Source: DATLFA01 sp039915945 (GTDB taxonomy: Bacteria > Actinomycetota > Acidimicrobiia > Acidimicrobiales > WLNW01). From it: DNA of 64,000 nucleotides. Shown one piece after another: positions 60,148 through 64,000 of the stretch. A program made the translations under genes and the position numbers. The stretch spans positions 1 through 64,000 of the forward strand of contig JBDSMH010000196.1 in assembly GCA_039915945.1 (NCBI GenBank). The letters are read 5' to 3'. Each line of letters starts with the position of its first letter. Position 1 is the stretch's first letter. Below the pieces are notes generated by a model, which saw nothing but the letters and a program-made list of their open reading frames with translations, had not been told where the DNA came from and searched no databases.

Positions 60148-62484
60148 TCAGATCGTGCCGATCAACTCGAGAATGCGCGTCGGCGGCAGGTACTGGTCGG
60201 TGATCGTCACCGCGAACGGTGCGAGCGCGTCTTCGATGGCGTTGGTCAACGCTGCCGGAGCGCCGACCGCGCCGCCTTCGCCGACGCCGCGATGATCGAC
60301 CGGCTCTTCGGGGGGCGACTCGAGGTGATCACACTCGATCGACGGCATTTCGACCGCGCCGGGGATCAGGTAGTCCATGAACGTGGTCGTCAGGAATTGA
60401 CCGTCGGCGTCGTAGACGACGCGTTCGAACAACACATTGCCGATGCCCTGCACGATGCCCCCCCGCACCTGTCCCTCGACGATGGCGGGATTGATCATCT
60501 CGCCACAGTCTTCGGCGCTGAAATAACGCAAGATCTGCACCTCGCCGGTGGCGACGTCGACTTCGACCCAACAACAGTGTGTTGCCTGCGCCCAGCCCCC
60601 ATCGGGAATGCCGAAGTCGTAGGTGCACTCGAAGCCGGGACTCATGTCGGGCGGCAGTGAACCCGTTGCCGTGTAGCCGGTCGCGGCGATCGTCGCCAGC
60701 GGTACGGCGCTGGCGGGCACGCCGCGCACCATCACTTCGCCGTCGGCGAGCACGACATCGGCGACGGCGACTTCCTTCATGTGCGCGTAGATGCGCGCCA
60801 CGCGGTCGCGCACTTCGCGGGCGGCGCCGATCACCGCGCCGCTGCCGAGCCGGGCCGCGCGGCTACCGCCCGTGCCGACGAGATTGAACGGTGTGCGTGC
60901 GGTGTCGCCGGCGACGACGCGCACCTTGTCGAGGCTGACGCCGAGTTGGTCGGCGGCCAACTGCCCCAGGGTCGTCTGGTGTGACTGGCCGTGCGGCATC
61001 TGCGATGTGAAGACGGTGAGCGTGCCGTCGGGCTCGAGGCGGGCGACGGCTCGTTGCGCCGACCGGGGCGACGCCGAGGCTCCCATCGCCGCCGAGAAGT
61101 TGGGCGGCCCGGGCGCGTGCTCCATGAACGTGGCCATGCCGAAGCCGAGGTAACGACCTTCGCCGCGCAAGCGCTGCTGTTCGACGCGAAAGGCTTCGAT
61201 GTCGACGTACTCGAGCGCACGCTCGTGCGTCTCGTACGCCGTCAGGTTGCTGATGGTCGGGCCGGTGACCATCTCGGTGGGGAGGTCGGCTTTGGTGAGC
61301 AGATTGCGCCGGCGGATCACGTGCGGCTCGACGCCCACCGCGCGCGCGACGAGTTGCAGCAGCCGTTCGCGTACCCAGGTCTCGGCGGCCCACGGTCCGC
61401 GGTAGGCGACGACGGTTGCCTTGTTTGTGGCCACGACCGTGGACTCGAAGCGGTAGTTGCGGATGCGATACGCGTTGGGGAACACGATGCGCACGAGTGA
61501 GCTGTAGGCCGTCGTCGGCAGTGTGGTCAACTGGTACGAGCCCTGATCGGTGAACATGTGAAGCCGTGCGCCGAGGATCGTGCCCTCGGCGTCGACCGCG
61601 ATCTCGGCCTCGAGGTGTTCGTCGCGCGCATGGCCCGCGGTCATCAAGTTCTCGACGCGGTCCTCGATCCACTTGACCGGTCGGCCGAGAATGAGCGATG
61701 CCGCCGCGACCGCAACGTCCTCGCGGCTGATGTACGCCTTTTGCCCGAACGAGCCACCGATATCGCGGCATATCACCCGCACCTTGTGCGCGTCGATCGA
61801 CAGCAACTGTGCGAGATGTACGCGCAGCGCGTGCGGGTTTTGGTGCGCGGCATGAAACAGGAGCTCGCCCGCCGCCGGGCGATAGTCGGCGATGGCCGCG
61901 CGTGACTCCATCGGTGCGTTGGTCATGCGCGAGAGACGAAACGTGTGCGCGATCACGTGGGTCGCGGAAGCGAACGCCTCGTCGACGGCGCCGTACTCCC
62001 ACGTCTCGTTGTACAACTTGTTGGTAGCCGCGCTCTCGAACACGGCGGGCTTGTCTGCGTCGAGTGCATCGGCGATCGACACAATGGGTTCGAGTGGCGA
62101 GTAGGTGGCTTCGATCAGTTCGCAGGCGTCTTCCGCGATCGCACGCGAGGTCGCCACGACGATCGCGACCGGGTCACCGACGAAGCGCACGCGATCGGAC
62201 GCCAACGGACCGTACGGCGGCGTGTGATGCCCCTTTGGTCCGATCGGCTGCATGACGCCGACACGGTCGGCGAACTCGGCAGCGGTCATGACGGCCACCA
62301 CACCCGTCAACGCGCGCGCAAGCGAGACGTCGATCGACTCGAGGGTGGCGTGTGCGTGGGGGCTGCGACAGAACGCCGCGTGGAGCATGCCCGGCACGTG
62401 CATGTCATCGACGTAGGTGCCGCGCCCGGTGAGAATGCGCGGATCCTCGACCCGGCGCACTCGCGCCCCGACCAACTTGCTCAC
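60148..62484 (-). CDS. second molybdenum hydroxylase large subunit (orphan)
   Basis: 778 residues, full length. GARVRRVEDPRILTGRGTYV opens it, DIGGSFGQKAYISRED binds the cofactor, the active-site loop is AYRGPWAAE near residue 358, QMPHGQSHQTTLGQLAADQL follows, and the catalytic Glu lies in DHRGVGEGGAVGAP near 740. The loop differs from both AYRCSFR of CO dehydrogenase and AYRGAGR of the paralogue at 21292. No FeS or FAD subunit gene is next to it, so partners are encoded elsewhere or shared. GTG 62484 has GAGGGAG six bases upstream. Confidence 0.9.
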   Translation of the reverse strand: MSKLVGARVRRVEDPRILTGRGTYVDDMHVPGMLHAAFCRSPHAHATLESIDVSLARALTGVVAVMTAAEFADRVGVMQPIGPKGHHTPPYGPLASDRVRFVGDPVAIVVATSRAIAEDACELIEATYSPLEPIVSIADALDADKPAVFESAATNKLYNETWEYGAVDEAFASATHVIAHTFRLSRMTNAPMESRAAIADYRPAAGELLFHAAHQNPHALRVHLAQLLSIDAHKVRVICRDIGGSFGQKAYISREDVAVAAASLILGRPVKWIEDRVENLMTAGHARDEHLEAEIAVDAEGTILGARLHMFTDQGSYQLTTLPTTAYSSLVRIVFPNAYRIRNYRFESTVVATNKATVVAYRGPWAAETWVRERLLQLVARAVGVEPHVIRRRNLLTKADLPTEMVTGPTISNLTAYETHERALEYVDIEAFRVEQQRLRGEGRYLGFGMATFMEHAPGPPNFSAAMGASASPRSAQRAVARLEPDGTLTVFTSQMPHGQSHQTTLGQLAADQLGVSLDKVRVVAGDTARTPFNLVGTGGSRAARLGSGAVIGAAREVRDRVARIYAHMKEVAVADVVLADGEVMVRGVPASAVPLATIAATGYTATGSLPPDMSPGFECTYDFGIPDGGWAQATHCCWVEVDVATGEVQILRYFSAEDCGEMINPAIVEGQVRGGIVQGIGNVLFERVVYDADGQFLTTTFMDYLIPGAVEMPSIECDHLESPPEEPVDHRGVGEGGAVGAPAALTNAIEDALAPFAVTITDQYLPPTRILELIGTI

Positions 62485-62551
62485 GTCGCGCTCCCTCTTG
62501 CCTCCGTCGGGAAGGCGTTACGCAAGATAGTGTCTCGCGGGGAGGTCGATC

Positions 62552-63250
62552 ATGCTCGGCTACGCGCCTCGTTGCGTCTTCATGGTGTTCGCCAATCCAC
62601 CGGCGGACCGTGTCGAGGAATTGCATCATTGGTACCAGGTGGTTCACGGCCCCGATGCGCTGGCGAACGGCTCGTTCAATGCGTTGCGGCGCTATCGCTG
62701 CGTCTCCAATCCTGACGCGCCGATGCTGGCGTTGTGGGAAGGCGAGTGGACGAGCGACAAGGATGCGTGGGACTACATCGCGCCCCGGGCGCGTGAGCTG
62801 CACGATTCCGGCCGCATCGGCGACATCCCGAGCGCCGACTGGGCGTCGATGACCTTCTCGTCGGATCCGCCGTGCAAACCCCTCGACGTGCAGCCCCAAC
62901 GCTCGATGACCATGGTGCAGAGCGACTGGTATCACCCGGTGCGGCAGCAGTCGTTGGCCGAGTGGGCGAACGAGACCGGACTCGACGCCGATCAGGTCGG
63001 CGGGCCCTGGCACGCGCGCTATTTCTACAGCGCGGACCCACTCGTCGAGGCCGGATTACACGTCGCGTTCTTCGAGAGCAACTACGAGGTCGACGAAGTC
63101 ACCGACATGTGGTCCTCGATCGGCGCGTCGGGCCCGTCGCCCACCCGACCGTTCAAAGGGCTCTTCGAGGAGCGCGGGCAAGATGGGCCCGCGCCAGCAC
63201 ACGTGCCGGTCTACGTCTCGCATTGGGTGCCGATCGCCAACCTCCCCTGA
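62552..63250 (+). CDS. hypothetical protein, possibly dimeric alpha-beta barrel
   Basis: 232 residues, not recognised with certainty. CVFMVFANPPADRVEELHHWYQVVHGPDAL at the N-terminus (two segments near residues 8 and 22) resembles EthD-like ferredoxin-fold proteins, and a second similar stretch (SMTMVQSDWYHP) may be a repeat. No membrane span. ATG 62552 has GGGGAGG six bases upstream. Divergent from the molybdenum hydroxylase gene, so possibly linked to it. Confidence 0.75.
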   Translation: MLGYAPRCVFMVFANPPADRVEELHHWYQVVHGPDALANGSFNALRRYRCVSNPDAPMLALWEGEWTSDKDAWDYIAPRARELHDSGRIGDIPSADWASMTFSSDPPCKPLDVQPQRSMTMVQSDWYHPVRQQSLAEWANETGLDADQVGGPWHARYFYSADPLVEAGLHVAFFESNYEVDEVTDMWSSIGASGPSPTRPFKGLFEERGQDGPAPAHVPVYVSHWVPIANLP

Positions 63251-63251
63251 G

Positions 63252-64000
63252 TCAGAGGCCCGAGCGGCCTCCGGCAGAGCGGGGAACGAGGCTGGCGAAT
63301 TGGCGGGCGGTCTCGATCATGGTGCGAGCGAACTCATGGAGATCGGTCGCGGTCGTCCGGGTCGGATCCGACAGCGAGCGCTGGTAGATGCCTTCGGTCA
63401 GCACGGCGAACTTGAAGCGGTACAGCACGTCGTAATACGTGAGATCGACGAGCGCGCGTCCTGACCGCTCGGAGTAGTGCGCGAGCAGTTCGTCGGGGCG
63501 GGGCCAGCCGTCGCCGCTGCGCCGCTCGGTCCAGGTGCGCTTGAACCCGGCGACGTCGAGCAAGGGGTCGCCGATCGTGGCGGTCTCCCAGTCGAGCAAC
63601 GCCGCGAGCATCGGTGGGTGCGTGCGGGCGACGAGCATGTTGTTGCCGTTGACGTCGCCGTGCATGATCGTCGGTGTCCAATCGGCCGGGAGATTTGCCT
63701 CGAGCCACGAACCGACATCGTCGATGCCATCGAGCAGTTGCGACGGATACGAGTAGTACTGCGTCAACCAGCGCGTGCGTTGCCGCTTGTGAAAGCCCTC
63801 GATGCGCCCGAGGTCGGCGAGGCCGCGTTGGCGCCAGTCGACGGCATGCAGCGCGGCCATGGCATCGACCGCCGAGAACGACATCGCACGGCGCGACTCG
63901 GGCGTCGCCCAGTCGCTCGGCAGCGGCTCGGTGGGCATGAAGCCGTCGACATAGGACATCACGTAGAAGACGCACCCCAGCACGTCGCGTTCGTCGCAGA
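63252..64000 (-). CDS. aminoglycoside phosphotransferase-family kinase, partial at 5' end
   Basis: The frame runs off the window, so only the C-terminal 249 residues are seen. VMSYVDGFMP is the hinge region, MHGDVNGNNMLV the catalytic loop (Asp, Asn) and LLDWETATIGDPLLDVAG the metal-binding segment. It resembles ACAD10-like kinases linked to acyl-CoA metabolism rather than resistance enzymes. The last codons (SAGGRSGL) are encoded by a palindromic repeat. Confidence 0.88.
   Translation of the reverse strand, partial: CDERDVLGCVFYVMSYVDGFMPTEPLPSDWATPESRRAMSFSAVDAMAALHAVDWRQRGLADLGRIEGFHKRQRTRWLTQYYSYPSQLLDGIDDVGSWLEANLPADWTPTIMHGDVNGNNMLVARTHPPMLAALLDWETATIGDPLLDVAGFKRTWTERRSGDGWPRPDELLAHYSERSGRALVDLTYYDVLYRFKFAVLTEGIYQRSLSDPTRTTATDLHEFARTMIETARQFASLVPRSAGGRSGL
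63256..63283. repeat. short palindromic repeat, family copy 3
   Basis: 28 bases starting AGGCCCGAGCGGCC and ending CAGAGCGGG, 26 of 28 identical to the copy in ppx. It lies in the last codons of the kinase gene and between two convergent stops. GAGGCC and GGCCTC form its stem. Confidence 0.7.

Overview
The window is a high-GC chromosomal segment from an actinobacterium. GTG starts are common, stop and start codons often overlap (GTGA, ATGA), and there is an F420-type LLM oxidoreductase plus many acyl-CoA, SDR and CoA-transferase genes. The order glmU-prs-rplY-pth-mfd-mazG-eno-ftsB-DUF501-ppx is a conserved actinobacterial block. The metabolic flavour suggests class Acidimicrobiia (Ilumatobacter-like), but that is an inference from gene content only.

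Layout. 1-8.1 kb: end of a sulfatase gene, a cupredoxin, an anti-sigma kinase-like protein, a lone ABC ATPase, a decayed methyltransferase, a cAMP-phosphodiesterase-like enzyme, an acyl-CoA ligase/SDR pair and a class III CoA-transferase. 8.2-21.2 kb: housekeeping block (glmU-like, prs, ald, LLM oxidoreductase, rplY, pth, mfd, PpiC lipoprotein, mazG, eno, ftsB). 21.3-31.9 kb: a compact molybdenum-hydroxylase (xanthine/CO dehydrogenase family) operon with large, FeS and FAD subunits, MoxR and VWA partners, two half-XdhC proteins, a MocA-like nucleotidyltransferase and a CoxG-like protein. A three-gene ABC exporter sits between the large and FeS subunits. This operon interrupts the conserved block, which resumes with DUF501 and ppx. 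33.3-41.2 kb: aminotransferase, GNAT, enoyl-CoA hydratase, FeS PD-(D/E)XK nuclease, MFS transporter, D-aminoacylase-like amidohydrolase and a secreted Thr-rich protein with an LARTG tail.

41.3-44.5 kb: tRNA-Leu(UAA) carries a small integrated element of about 3.1 kb. It is bounded by a 52-53 bp duplication of the tRNA 3' half and has a tyrosine integrase broken by one in-frame TGA, direct-repeat candidate arm sites and a VapBC pair. A MazEF pair lies just outside it. 45-64 kb: accessory metabolism (SDRs, an RfbH/ColD-like PLP enzyme with His in place of the catalytic Lys, an FAD dehydrogenase, a PaaK-like ligase, SnoaL-like proteins, an esterase, a second molybdenum hydroxylase large subunit), together with a ribosome hibernation factor, an OmpA-domain protein, an AAA ATPase, a frameshifted lipoprotein and the start of a phosphotransferase gene running off the end.

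Short GC-rich palindromes recur at gene ends and even inside coding sequence. All functional calls are from motif reading; no database search was possible.
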